Shown: piece after piece, positions 55,976 through 64,000 of the stretch | Position numbering within the stretch: position 1 is the stretch's first letter | Layout: each line of letters starts with the position of its first letter | Origin: JAVZGQ01 sp039000685 | GTDB lineage: Archaea > Aenigmatarchaeota > Aenigmatarchaeia > CG10238-14 > SCSR01 | Reading direction: 5' to 3' | Assembly (NCBI GenBank): GCA_039000685.1 | Contig: JAWBNW010000001.1 | Coordinates: 1 to 64,000, forward strand | DNA: 64,000 nucleotides | Notes under the pieces: generated by a model | Database searches by the model: none | Told to the model about the DNA's origin: nothing | Seen by the model: the letters and a program-made list of their open reading frames with translations, nothing else | Made by a program: the position numbers and the translations under genes

Positions 55976-56127
55976 TTTCAAGAAGAGAATGGGAAGAATT
56001 GAAGAAGAAAGAAAAGATATTGAGAAAAGCTACTGAGATCCTTAGGGTTGAGGATAAAGATTTGCCTAGAGTCATAGAGAGATTTCAAAAGGAGATAAAA
56101 GAAATGGAAGAAAAGTTAAGAGAGTAA
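55972..56127 (+). CDS. Small coiled-coil protein similar to the AlaRS tail
   Basis: The ATG overlaps the alaS stop (ATGA) in another frame. The 51 residues (EELKKKEKILRKATEILRVE, then DLPRVIERFQKEIKEMEEKL) align with the end of AlaRS (EYLKEKERILREVEKRLDVK, then VVEAVKELFEKWKKLRKQL) with similar spacing. This suggests a tandem duplication of the AlaRS linker coil that became a separate translated unit, perhaps dimerising with AlaRS. Not a simple frameshift, because the coil is present twice. Confidence 0.6.
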   Translation: MISRREWEELKKKEKILRKATEILRVEDKDLPRVIERFQKEIKEMEEKLRE

Positions 56128-56128
56128 C

Positions 56129-56698
56129 TCAATAATCGTATGGCACAATCCATAATTCCTCAAAATCTTCTAAACTATACTCCTTAGTTTTTAATCTTTC
56201 TCTTTCTTCTTCCAATCCTTTTTTAAATTCTCTCCATTTTTCATCTAATTTAATCAATTCATTACCATATTTTATCACAAAATCAAATGGCCTTATAAAC
56301 TTTCTATCTTTCGAAAGATGCGAATCAAGACTAACTATATTTTCCACTTCATTTAATTTGGCAAGGGTCAATAGTGCGCCATCAACCGAGCCATATTTTT
56401 CTTTATTTTTGATCAACTTCTTATCTAGTCTTATTCGGATAAAATTTCTATTTTTTAAGATATTATAAACCCAAGAACAGCCTAAACCATTATATTTTTT
56501 AATCAAACATTTTATAATTTCTTTTTCAGTCCCGTAGGCTATACCAAACTTTAATGTACTATTGTCTTGTGATTCGACTATTCTCCAACAATCTGGATAA
56601 CACCTAACGGCCCCAATGAAAATATTTGAGTCCAAAAGATTGATTTTTTGAGGAAGTTGACCAAAACCTTTTTCATCCCATATCGTGTAATCTTTCAT
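56129..56698 (-). CDS. PIN-domain-like protein
   Basis: The 189 residues show acidic positions typical of PIN nucleases: INLLDSNIFIGAV (Asp), SVDGALLTLAKLN (Asp) and NIVSLDSHLSKD (Asp), in the right order and spacing. A charged helical C-terminus (GLEEERERLKTKEYSLEDFE) follows. No antitoxin-like gene is adjacent, so a VapBC-type role is unproven. The stop is 1 nt from the coiled-coil ORF. Confidence 0.6.
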   Translation of the reverse strand: MKDYTIWDEKGFGQLPQKINLLDSNIFIGAVRCYPDCWRIVESQDNSTLKFGIAYGTEKEIIKCLIKKYNGLGCSWVYNILKNRNFIRIRLDKKLIKNKEKYGSVDGALLTLAKLNEVENIVSLDSHLSKDRKFIRPFDFVIKYGNELIKLDEKWREFKKGLEEERERLKTKEYSLEDFEELWIVPYDY

Positions 56699-56752
56699 AT
56701 TTTTAATCTTTTTGATAATTATTAATCTTTTTTCTTGAATAATACACAGTTA

Positions 56753-57349
56753 TTAAGAAGTCTTCCCTTTAGGCAATATCATCAAACCTTCTTCCGGATC
56801 TCCTATTGCAAGATAATTGTTCTCTAAGAACAGCTTTCCGATTAAAGCAGAAGTGATAGCATCTAGCTCATCGTCTGTTATTTTCTCTTTTTCAACATCT
56901 CCCCTAAACCCAAATTTTATCAAGGCCTTTCTCAGTTTTTCTATTCCCTTTTTCTTTCTAGAAATCCCAAGTATGTCTTGAGCTGCTCCGGGAAAACTTT
57001 CTATAACTTTGTAGCCTTTTCTTTCAAAAAATTTCTTCAGTTTCATTCCTCTTTTAGTCAAGCTTCTCATAGGCCCAAGTGTAATAGGGAAGAATTTTAT
57101 CTTCATTTTAATCAATTCTCTATCACATGCCCTAAGATGAGGGCCTTTTTGCTCAATAGTTTTCCTACCTTTCGGTAAACTCAGAGGAGCATCTATGCTT
57201 ATGATGTCAGGATTTCTTTTGAGGCTCTCTTCAATTATTTCTTTGTCTGAATGCAAAGCAAGGGTCTTACAATTCAAATTCTCATCCATAAAACAAAATC
57301 CGGTTGTTTGTTTCTCGCTACCAGCCAAATCTATACCAACAATCCTCAT
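56753..57349 (-). CDS. DUF429 predicted RNase H-fold nuclease
   Basis: The ATG at 57349 is chosen because the upstream extension lies inside the next gene and GTGGAATTG gives a ribosome site. The 198 residues start MRIVGIDLAGSEKQTTGFC. They have the acidic motifs GIDLAG, IISIDAPLSLP and DDELDAITSALIG expected of DUF429/COG2410 proteins, which share the RNase H fold and are predicted nucleases. It follows the thioredoxin-like gene by 11 nt. Confidence 0.78.
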   Translation of the reverse strand: MRIVGIDLAGSEKQTTGFCFMDENLNCKTLALHSDKEIIEESLKRNPDIISIDAPLSLPKGRKTIEQKGPHLRACDRELIKMKIKFFPITLGPMRSLTKRGMKLKKFFERKGYKVIESFPGAAQDILGISRKKKGIEKLRKALIKFGFRGDVEKEKITDDELDAITSALIGKLFLENNYLAIGDPEEGLMILPKGKTS

Positions 57350-57360
57350 CTCAATTCCAC

Positions 57361-57819
57361 TTAAACCTTGGCACATTCAACAGGTGGATAAAGCATGATT
57401 TCACACAAAACATCCATTACATTTTCTTCTGTTATGTTTTCTCCTTCCAATTCTTTTTCTTGAAGGTAAATTCTATTCTCTGTTATGTTAAAACCTATGA
57501 AGTGGAGCTTTGGAAAGCTTTCATTGACCAAAATCTTTTCCAAGAAAACTTTGTCGCTATACTGATTTGCAAAATCTTCTAGGAGAGAAATCTTTTCTTG
57601 ACAATCTTGGCAGTCTTGACCATACAGAAATTCCAACAAAACCCTGCCTTGTCTCAAAACAAGATTTTTTTGCTGGACATCCAGCTCATAATTCACTATG
57701 TTTCCTTCTGGCAGGGTCGGCCTTGAAATTAAAGAAGATATGAAATAAATAAGGGTAGAGCTAAGCATGAGCAGAGCCAAGAAAATTCCAAGCAAGCTTG
57801 ACTTCTTCATACTTAACAA
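57361..57819 (-). CDS. Membrane-anchored thioredoxin-like protein with CxxC
   Basis: The 152 residues have one N-terminal membrane helix (about 10-32), then a domain with LEFLYGQDCQDCQEKISLLE, a CxxC in thioredoxin context (about residues 70-73), and a further Cys pair near the C-terminus (VMDVLCEIM and PVECAKV). The fold is likely a divergent thioredoxin facing outward, which would suit the many Cys-rich secreted proteins in this window. Redox role is inference. Confidence 0.6.
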   Translation of the reverse strand: MLSMKKSSLLGIFLALLMLSSTLIYFISSLISRPTLPEGNIVNYELDVQQKNLVLRQGRVLLEFLYGQDCQDCQEKISLLEDFANQYSDKVFLEKILVNESFPKLHFIGFNITENRIYLQEKELEGENITEENVMDVLCEIMLYPPVECAKV

Positions 57820-57854
57820 ATTTAACTCCTTAAGATAAATTTTTATTAGATGAT

Positions 57855-58646
57855 ATGGTTCTGGAAAGATTGGTAAGTGTGAGAGGTGCTCTCAAGCAGC
57901 CCTTTTGGGTCTTCATCTTGGGCGGCTTGATTTCCACTATAAGCTTAGCTTTGTCTTTCTTAATTTTTCCCGACTCTGTTGGTCTGATCAGCAACTTCTT
58001 CATCACATTTGGTATAATGCCTTTCATGCTAGATTTCATAAGGTATGAAGGAGCTAATGTAGAGCAGAAAGCGGAAGAACTGAAGAAGATGAACATCTTC
58101 CAAAGACATAGAAATGTAATAATGATCTATACAGCTTTTTTTGCCGGCATGGTTCTGACACAAACAATCCTCTACATGATGATCCCTGAAAATTGGTGTC
58201 AAAAACTCTTCAACGATCAGATCACTCAAATAAATTTGATAAGAGGCAAGGCCACTTTTGGTGGGACATTTTCCACTATACTAATAAACAATTCTGGTGT
58301 TCTCATGCTCTCTTTTCTCTTTTCTTTCTTGTTCGGCGCAGGAGCAATTTTCATCTTGGCTTGGAATGCTTCAGTTCTTTCTGTTGCAATTGGAATGACG
58401 GCAAAAAGTTTAGGCGGCTTTAGAGGGATTCCTCTAGCGATTCTAACTTTCTTCCCTCATGGGAGTCTTGAGATTTTGGCTTACTTCATAGGAGGAATTG
58501 CAGGTGGCTTGGCTTCTGTGGCTTTCACAAAAAGGAAAACAGAAAAATTCAGTTTTGTCTTGAGAGATAGTTTTGAGATGATGTTAGCTGCTTTTGTTTT
58601 GTTGGTGATAGCAGCCACAATAGAAACCACAATAATCGTGGCTTAA
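57855..58646 (+). CDS. SpoIIM/DUF95-family membrane protein
   Basis: The 263 residues contain about six membrane helices. The SpoIIM-type pattern is seen in NSGVLMLSFLFSFLFGAG and the glycine-rich FPHGSLEILAYFIGGIAGG near the C-terminus. The archaeal members have no established role. It is divergent from the thioredoxin-like gene (35 bp) and abuts the end of leuS. Confidence 0.8.
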   Translation: MVLERLVSVRGALKQPFWVFILGGLISTISLALSFLIFPDSVGLISNFFITFGIMPFMLDFIRYEGANVEQKAEELKKMNIFQRHRNVIMIYTAFFAGMVLTQTILYMMIPENWCQKLFNDQITQINLIRGKATFGGTFSTILINNSGVLMLSFLFSFLFGAGAIFILAWNASVLSVAIGMTAKSLGGFRGIPLAILTFFPHGSLEILAYFIGGIAGGLASVAFTKRKTEKFSFVLRDSFEMMLAAFVLLVIAATIETTIIVA

Positions 58647-61340
58647 TCACTCTAAATAAATCCCGGGTTTACCATACTTTGCTTTTGCTGCCTTGTTTTG
58701 TGGATCATACTTTTTCTCATCAGAAGCCTTGAAAGCAAAAATTTTCTTGAATCCAAACTTCTTCTTCAAGAATTTCACATTTTCTTCAAAATATTCCAGC
58801 TCTTTGTCGGTCACAAAATAAAAGTAAGCTTTCTCTTTTTTTCCAGCAAGCTTGAGAACTTGAGATACATCTTCCATCAATTTTTTGAAATTTTGCTCTA
58901 ACTCTAAAACATTCTTATCAATTTTACTCTCTTCAGCTTCAGGCCATTTGGCCACACAAACGAAGTCGTTGTTTCCAAGCTCGTGCCACCACTCTTCAGC
59001 CACATGAGGCAAGACAGGAGCAAGAATTTTCACCATGTTTCTAACAGCTTCAGAAATTATTTGCTTGTTGCAATTCTTTATTCCACCGCATCTTTCCAAA
59101 TATTCTTTCAAATCATTGATGAATTCAAAAAGAGCAACTTGGACTGCTGTTCTGAACTTAAGCTCTTCATAAGCTTCAGTAGCTTTCTTCACATTTTGTT
59201 GAACTTTGCTCTGCAACAACAAATCAATTTTTTTTAAATCTTCCCTTTCAGTTTTCTTCAAATCTTTAACAAGTTTTGAGATGAATTTTATCTTTGAAGC
59301 ATAAGTTGCAACAGTTTCATCTCTCCAATCCCCATCATCCAAATTTTCAGCAGAAGCCGTGATGTTTATTCTGACCAAATCACTTCCAATTTTTTTCACC
59401 AAATCTTTCAAAGGTATTATGTTTCCTTTAGACTTACTCATCTTCGTCCCACTTGCATTAACAAAACCATTCACACCAATTGCCTTGGGCCAATACTTTG
59501 GATCATCCCAAATGGCGACATGGTGGAAGATATAGAACGTCAAATGATTTTGAACGAGATCTTTGCCAGAGTTCCTCAAGTCAACAGGATAGAAATATTC
59601 AAATTCTCTTCTCATTTCTTCTATTATTTCTTTCTCCAAACCAGAGTTTTTACTCACTTCTTCCATATCTCCTTTACCCAAAAAAACATAATCGAAAACT
59701 TCATCCGTCAGTTTTTTGGCAGGTATTTTTTTCTCATTTATCACTTTTGCTATTGTGTAGTAGGCCATATAGATCACGCTGTCAGAAAGAGTTTCAATCT
59801 TCCAGCTCTTGTCCCATGGCAACGGCGTCCCCAAGCCAGTTTTTCTCGTGCAAGCCTTATCTTTCAGCCAGTCTACCGTGTTCAAGAACTGACTTCTTAT
59901 CTCTTCTGGATAAAATTTCATAGCTTTTATGCATCGCCTGACCTTTTCTTTCCATTCTTCATCTGAAAATTTCAAGAACCATTGATTCTCTAAAATCTTC
60001 ACATGATTTTTTGTCCCACATCTACATACAACTAGACCAGTTGATTCCCACATCACATCTGCTATTCCTCTTTCAATGAAATCTTTTGAAAGCTTTTCCT
60101 TGCATTCAGAAACTTTCATCCCAGAATATTCACCACAATTTTCTTTCAATACACCAAGATGGAATTCTTTCTTGTAAACTTCGGAAGTAGCTTCCTCTAA
60201 TTTTTCTTTGTCATTTTGATCTTTAACTCCAAGCTTCTCACAGAATTCTATTCCAGGATGATCCCCAAGTTCAGGTGTTTTTATCAGTGATATTGGTTCA
60301 ATCTCAAGAACAACTTTTGGATCAATCCCATATTTTTTAACTTCTTCAGGATTTCTTTGCAGATCATAAAGACCAATCCAATCATAAGGGGCATGAGAAG
60401 GGACAGACATCACAATTCCAGTAGCAGAATCTGGATCAACAAAGCTTGCAGGCAAAACTATAACTTTATCTCCATTCACAGGATTTTCCACGTACTTACC
60501 AACAAACTCTGAACCTTTTATGCTACTCAAAACTTCAACTCTTTTCAATTGGTCTTTGAGCTTCCCAGCAGCCTCTTTGCTTAAGAGCCAAGTTTCAGAA
60601 TCAACTTTAGCCCAAACATACTCAACATCTGGATTAATCCAAAGATTTGTTACACCATAAGTTGTTTCCGGTCTTAAAGTACCACAAGGTAAAATTTCTC
60701 CTGAGCTGAGTCTAAATTTTATCAAGATATAGTCTATTGGGCTTTCACCCTCACCTTTAAGTCTGTCATGATCTCCTGTGGGTGATTGACATTTTGGACA
60801 CCAAATAACAGGGTGAGTACCTTGAACAACATATCCTTTTTTTCTTAAAGTGTTGTATTGCCATTCAATAAATCTACTGAAACAAGGGTCTATTGCAGTT
60901 ATGAATTTTCTTCTCCAGTCAACTGAAAAACCCATTGATCTTGCGGCCTTCTCTATTTTCTTCGTCCAGAATTTTGCAACAAATTCCGGTCCCCTCTTTA
61001 CAAAATTCTCCAGATCTTTGTCAGTTGCACCAAATGAATAGAAAGTCTCAATCTGAGTTTTATCCCTCGATTTAATCCTTTCAATCGAGCCTAAAATCGG
61101 TTCACCAGTCGCGTGGAAACCCATGGCAAGCATGGCATTAAATCCTTGCATTCTCTTGAATCTGCAATAAACATCAATCCTGCTGTAAGTGAAAGCATGT
61201 CCTATGTGAAGATCAGCATTAACATAAGGAATTATCAAGGAAGTGAAAAATTTTTGTTTGCTTGGGTCAACATTTGCTTCAAAAATCTTAGCCTTTTCCC
61301 ACTCAGCTTGCCATTTCTTCTCTATTTTCTTTAGGTTCAT
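58647..61340 (-). CDS. leuS: Leucyl-tRNA synthetase, archaeal type
   Basis: The 897-residue class I enzyme has HIGH at 45-48 (YVNADLHIGHAF), an editing CP1 domain (LRPETTYGVTNLWINPD, GIVMSVPSHAPYDW), KMSKS (GTKMSKSKGN) and an archaeal C-terminal extension. A strong ribosome site GAGGAGGT lies about 5 nt before the ATG, unlike most leaderless-looking genes here. The 115-bp region upstream (61341-61455) holds no gene. Confidence 0.95.
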   Translation of the reverse strand: MNLKKIEKKWQAEWEKAKIFEANVDPSKQKFFTSLIIPYVNADLHIGHAFTYSRIDVYCRFKRMQGFNAMLAMGFHATGEPILGSIERIKSRDKTQIETFYSFGATDKDLENFVKRGPEFVAKFWTKKIEKAARSMGFSVDWRRKFITAIDPCFSRFIEWQYNTLRKKGYVVQGTHPVIWCPKCQSPTGDHDRLKGEGESPIDYILIKFRLSSGEILPCGTLRPETTYGVTNLWINPDVEYVWAKVDSETWLLSKEAAGKLKDQLKRVEVLSSIKGSEFVGKYVENPVNGDKVIVLPASFVDPDSATGIVMSVPSHAPYDWIGLYDLQRNPEEVKKYGIDPKVVLEIEPISLIKTPELGDHPGIEFCEKLGVKDQNDKEKLEEATSEVYKKEFHLGVLKENCGEYSGMKVSECKEKLSKDFIERGIADVMWESTGLVVCRCGTKNHVKILENQWFLKFSDEEWKEKVRRCIKAMKFYPEEIRSQFLNTVDWLKDKACTRKTGLGTPLPWDKSWKIETLSDSVIYMAYYTIAKVINEKKIPAKKLTDEVFDYVFLGKGDMEEVSKNSGLEKEIIEEMRREFEYFYPVDLRNSGKDLVQNHLTFYIFHHVAIWDDPKYWPKAIGVNGFVNASGTKMSKSKGNIIPLKDLVKKIGSDLVRINITASAENLDDGDWRDETVATYASKIKFISKLVKDLKKTEREDLKKIDLLLQSKVQQNVKKATEAYEELKFRTAVQVALFEFINDLKEYLERCGGIKNCNKQIISEAVRNMVKILAPVLPHVAEEWWHELGNNDFVCVAKWPEAEESKIDKNVLELEQNFKKLMEDVSQVLKLAGKKEKAYFYFVTDKELEYFEENVKFLKKKFGFKKIFAFKASDEKKYDPQNKAAKAKYGKPGIYLE

Positions 61341-61455
61341 GAATAACCTCCTCGATAAATTGTAATATAGAGAAAGAGAGCTTTAAGCTTACAGGAGAAG
61401 TCGCTCACCCATCTCGCTCACTAAATTATTTTTAAGAAAGAAAGAATAAAAAGCT

Positions 61456-62691
61456 TTAGGCTACAATGCTCTTCAATACACGATAAATAGATTCTGGTAT
61501 GTTTGCGCTTAAGTTATGTGTATTGTTACGAAAGTCCGGTCTTGTGTTGAATTCATTTGCATATGGAGTGCATTTGTCCAAATGTTCTAATATAAGTGAT
61601 TGAGCCTCTAAATATTCTGGTAGGGATTTGAATTCTGCGTATATTTGGTCATGTTCTCTCAAGGTTTTGTTAAATTCACCTTCAGTGCATCTATTTTCCA
61701 ATCTTTTTTCCAATGCAACTTTAACTTTTGTTTTGACTGGTTCTATTTTCTCGGTTTTGAACTTACTAAGCTTTTTTATTCCTTCATATATTTTTTTTCT
61801 TTCCTCACCATCCTCACATACAGGAATTATATCAATCCCTCCATACAATGCGTCTATATTAAATCCCCGAGATCTCGTGAAATTAACAAGTGCATTTATA
61901 CACTCAACAGCAATTTTCTCATATTTGGGAGGTGTGGGTATTCCTATAGGAATCGCTCCTAAAGCTGTATTTTTAGCAATTATCTCATCACTACTTACAA
62001 CACGAGCCAAACAACCAATAACAACTGGAGATTTACCCTTCTCTTTTTCTAAAGATATTCTTAAGTCAAGAGCATGTGGTTTGAATTCCTCCGCATATAC
62101 ACCATACGGATTGCTTAGACATGGAAAGAGGGCTTCATTTATTTTTCCACGATCTTTATAATTTTGAAAGGCTGTGACACAAGTCCTTAGGAAGTCTTTT
62201 TCACTTTCGATATAAAAAATAGCTTTACCTCTACTTCCTTCCGTAGGCTTTATAACAGCCTTCTTCCATTCTTGAAAGATCAATTTCGAAATTTTTTCTG
62301 CAGCATTTCTGTTTAACGAAAATCGATCACCATACTTTTTAATCGGAAAATCTTGAATTAAAATACTATCTATAGTAGGTATTCTATATCTTCTAAAGAT
62401 ATCTTTTAGTCTCGGTTTTGAGTTAGAAAAATATTCAACTCCATATGGATTTATAACAAGTATATCAGCCTTTTCAAAATTTTCTGTGCTATTTTCCCTA
62501 AAATTTTTACTCGTGGCTCTATTAACTATAGCTTCTATACCGTACGAATTAATCAAACTGCGGGTTTCTTCAGGTGATTTGAATGAGAAATTTTTTAAAT
62601 CAATAAACTGAATTTCTACTTTTTTACTTAGTTCTTCTAGTAGTGAAAACTCATCCAATAATATTTCATCACTTGCTAGCCCAATTTTCAT
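61456..62691 (-). CDS. ATP-grasp ligase-like protein
   Basis: The 411 residues have an N-terminal Rossmann-like region, then an ATP-grasp core with VIKPTEGSRGKAIFYIE, the hinge YAEEFKPHALDLRI and the metal-site DALYGGIDIIPV. This resembles RimK/LysX-type ligases that join amino acids or peptides to carboxylates using ATP, but the substrate cannot be told. The C-terminal 110 residues are extra and unassigned. It is divergent from a homocitrate-synthase-like gene with a shared 53-bp promoter region, so the two may work together. Confidence 0.75.
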   Translation of the reverse strand: MKIGLASDEILLDEFSLLEELSKKVEIQFIDLKNFSFKSPEETRSLINSYGIEAIVNRATSKNFRENSTENFEKADILVINPYGVEYFSNSKPRLKDIFRRYRIPTIDSILIQDFPIKKYGDRFSLNRNAAEKISKLIFQEWKKAVIKPTEGSRGKAIFYIESEKDFLRTCVTAFQNYKDRGKINEALFPCLSNPYGVYAEEFKPHALDLRISLEKEKGKSPVVIGCLARVVSSDEIIAKNTALGAIPIGIPTPPKYEKIAVECINALVNFTRSRGFNIDALYGGIDIIPVCEDGEERKKIYEGIKKLSKFKTEKIEPVKTKVKVALEKRLENRCTEGEFNKTLREHDQIYAEFKSLPEYLEAQSLILEHLDKCTPYANEFNTRPDFRNNTHNLSANIPESIYRVLKSIVA

Positions 62692-62712
62692 AATTAGTTA
62701 AAAAATAACAAA

Positions 62713-62738
62713 GTTTTAAATCCTTAACTATAAGGATT
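62713..62738. promoter_or_regulatory. Shared promoter with inverted repeat between the last two genes
   Basis: A TTTTAAA box (about 62713-62719) can serve both strands. AATCCTTA (62719-62726) is mirrored by TAAGGATT (62731-62738) around ACTA. The repeat lies between the box and the ATG at 62745, the classical position of a repressor operator. Confidence 0.5.
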
Positions 62739-62744
62739 AAAAAT

Positions 62745-64000
62745 ATGGTAAAGAATGAAATAAGGCTAGAAAGAATCAACGACACAACTTTAAGAGAAGG
62801 GGAACAAACACCAGGCGTTCTATTTAAAAGAGAGGAAAGAACAAAAATAGCGGAAATGTTATCAGATGCTATAGGTAGAAAGTTATTCCTGGAAATTGGT
62901 TTTGCGTATAATGAGCTTTTTGCTTCTGGTGTGGCATCTACGATTAAAACCCTGGGAGAAAGTGGTAGAAAAGTTAAGACATTATTACATGCTAGATGCA
63001 GAAGAGAAGATATTGATGTTAGCTATAAATGCGGATCTTGGGGAGTAATAGTTTATCTCCCACTTTCTGATGAGCAACTTAAGTTTAAATTGGGTAAATC
63101 ATATGAATGGGCCTTAGCACAGATAAAAGACGTCATAAGTTATGCAAAGGAGAATGTAGGATTTGAATGTGTTGAATATACGCTTGAGGATATGACTGCA
63201 GTACCTAGAGACAGAGCTATAGAAGGTGCTAAGACTGCTTTAGAAGCCGGTGCAGATGTCATAAGGTTGGCAGACACTGCGGCCAGATTTGGTCCAGATG
63301 AGTTTGGTGAGGCTGTGAGGAAAATTGTAGAAGCATTGCCAGAAGGAACACAAATTGATGTACATTGCCATAATGATAGAGGCTTAGCATTAGCTAATGC
63401 TATAGCAGGGCTTAAAGCCGGGGCGACAGGTGTTCATACAACTGTGTTAGGAATTGGTGAGAGATGTGGCATTCCTGACCTTATAACTTTAATCGAGAAC
63501 CTTGAGAGCTTGTACAACATAGAGACTGGTGTGAAGCATGAATTAATTCCTCCTATTTATTACTATGTTTCCGCTTGTACAGGAATACCAATACCAAAGA
63601 ATCATCCAATTATAGGAATTTATGCTAGAACACATAAGGCTGGCACACATCAAGTCACAGTCTTAAGACAGTTAAAAGAAACAGGGGAAGCAACAACTTA
63701 TGAGACAATTAATTTCAGCAAGTGGGGGTTGGACAGAGAATTTGAGTTTGGTCCTATGCAATCAGAAGAACTCACAAAACATTATTTGGAAAGATACGGT
63801 CTAGACACGAGTAACTCAAAAGAGATTACAGAGAGAATAAGAAAATATTCTATGGAAAGAGGAAGGCCGTTGGTTTTGAGAGAATTTAGAGAAATTGTTA
63901 AAGAAATAACAGGAAAGGAAATTTTAGTTCCAGCAGGCGAGGAAATGATGATAGCAATTGTAGGCATGAAGGTAGAGATAGGGGCAGACGAAGTTTCAAT
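62745..64000 (+). CDS. Homocitrate synthase/isopropylmalate synthase-like enzyme, 3' partial
   Basis: The frame is open to the window end (418 codons seen). The DRE-TIM metallolyase core is clear: NDTTLREGEQTPGVLFKREE at the start, VIRLADTAARFGPDEF, the metal motif DVHCHNDRGLALANA and GIGERCGIPDL. These enzymes condense acetyl-CoA with 2-oxoacids. The sequence continues beyond the usual HCS length into an unassigned region (SMERGRPLVLREFREIV, then EEMMIAIVGMKVEIG). Which oxoacid is used is not visible. A divergent ATP-grasp partner suggests amino-acid-like compound synthesis. Confidence 0.85.
   Translation, partial: MVKNEIRLERINDTTLREGEQTPGVLFKREERTKIAEMLSDAIGRKLFLEIGFAYNELFASGVASTIKTLGESGRKVKTLLHARCRREDIDVSYKCGSWGVIVYLPLSDEQLKFKLGKSYEWALAQIKDVISYAKENVGFECVEYTLEDMTAVPRDRAIEGAKTALEAGADVIRLADTAARFGPDEFGEAVRKIVEALPEGTQIDVHCHNDRGLALANAIAGLKAGATGVHTTVLGIGERCGIPDLITLIENLESLYNIETGVKHELIPPIYYYVSACTGIPIPKNHPIIGIYARTHKAGTHQVTVLRQLKETGEATTYETINFSKWGLDREFEFGPMQSEELTKHYLERYGLDTSNSKEITERIRKYSMERGRPLVLREFREIVKEITGKEILVPAGEEMMIAIVGMKVEIGADEVS

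Noticed and set aside
61341..61455. RNA gene in the gap before leuS
   Set aside because: No tRNA arms or stable conserved fold could be seen; it seems to be leader and promoter only.

Overview
The window is archaeal, AT-rich and gene-dense. Archaeal hallmarks are the KH/beta-CASP terminator nuclease FttA, a proteasome beta subunit, archaeal ProRS, HisRS, LeuRS, IleRS and AlaRS, Mre11-Rad50, a HerA-type ATPase, a PIN-ATPase-KH protein, aIF5B, class III (pilin-type) signal peptides, a PGF-pre-PGF surface protein and TATA boxes placed for leaderless transcripts. Many small secreted proteins with Thr-rich TTTTLP linkers, DUF5667 and short OB-fold membrane proteins resemble DPANN genomes (Aenigmarchaeota-like), but this assignment is inference.

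Layout. 1-3262: end of an operon with two type II secretion F-domain membrane proteins and two pilin-like proteins. 3263-5789: psmB and fttA. 5889-9494: two secreted Cys-rich proteins. 9488-15565: proS, a radical SAM protein, mre11-rad50. 15567-22134: a KaiC-like ATPase divergent from a Walker-A-less relative, a small membrane protein and a run of overlapping pilin-like/membrane-anchored genes. 22146-28286 (minus): pilin, two F-domain proteins, the secretion ATPase, a CBS protein and a HerA-type ATPase. 28498-36580: phosphoesterase, DUF5667 protein, aIF5B, a small coiled-coil gene, a giant glycosylated surface protein and a DJ-1-like lipoprotein. 36586-46457: tRNA-Arg(CCT), two peptidases, PIN-ATPase, a TFB-like zinc-ribbon microprotein, tmk, hisS, purD, purF. 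46568-58646: intein-containing ileS, several membrane proteins, alaS, PIN, DUF429, a thioredoxin-like protein and SpoIIM. 58647-61340: leuS. 61456-64000: an ATP-grasp ligase divergent from a homocitrate-synthase-like enzyme that runs off the end.

The most important finding is in the aIF5B gene. Its first 12 codons plus one base (31931 to 31895, minus strand) are separated from the rest by 32 nt (31894 to 31863). That 32 nt breaks the frame and destroys the GTPase P-loop. The RNA folds into a textbook bulge-helix-bulge: a 4-bp central helix UUGG/CCAA, two 3-nt bulges (ACU and AAA) and an 8-bp intronic stem. Cutting each bulge between its second and third bases removes exactly 32 nt and recreates V-G-H-I-D-H-G-K-T-T. 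This is a pre-mRNA intron of the tRNA-splicing-endonuclease type inside a translation factor gene. Conventional gene calling would miss it and start the protein at a false TTG inside the intron.

The three secretion/pilin regions probably build one or more type IV pilus-like surface structures, with the KaiC pair as a possible regulator or ATP-binding partner. The aminoacyl-tRNA synthetases show two oddities: an intein in IleRS, and an AlaRS that lacks the C-terminal C-Ala domain and overlaps a tiny gene resembling its own last helices.
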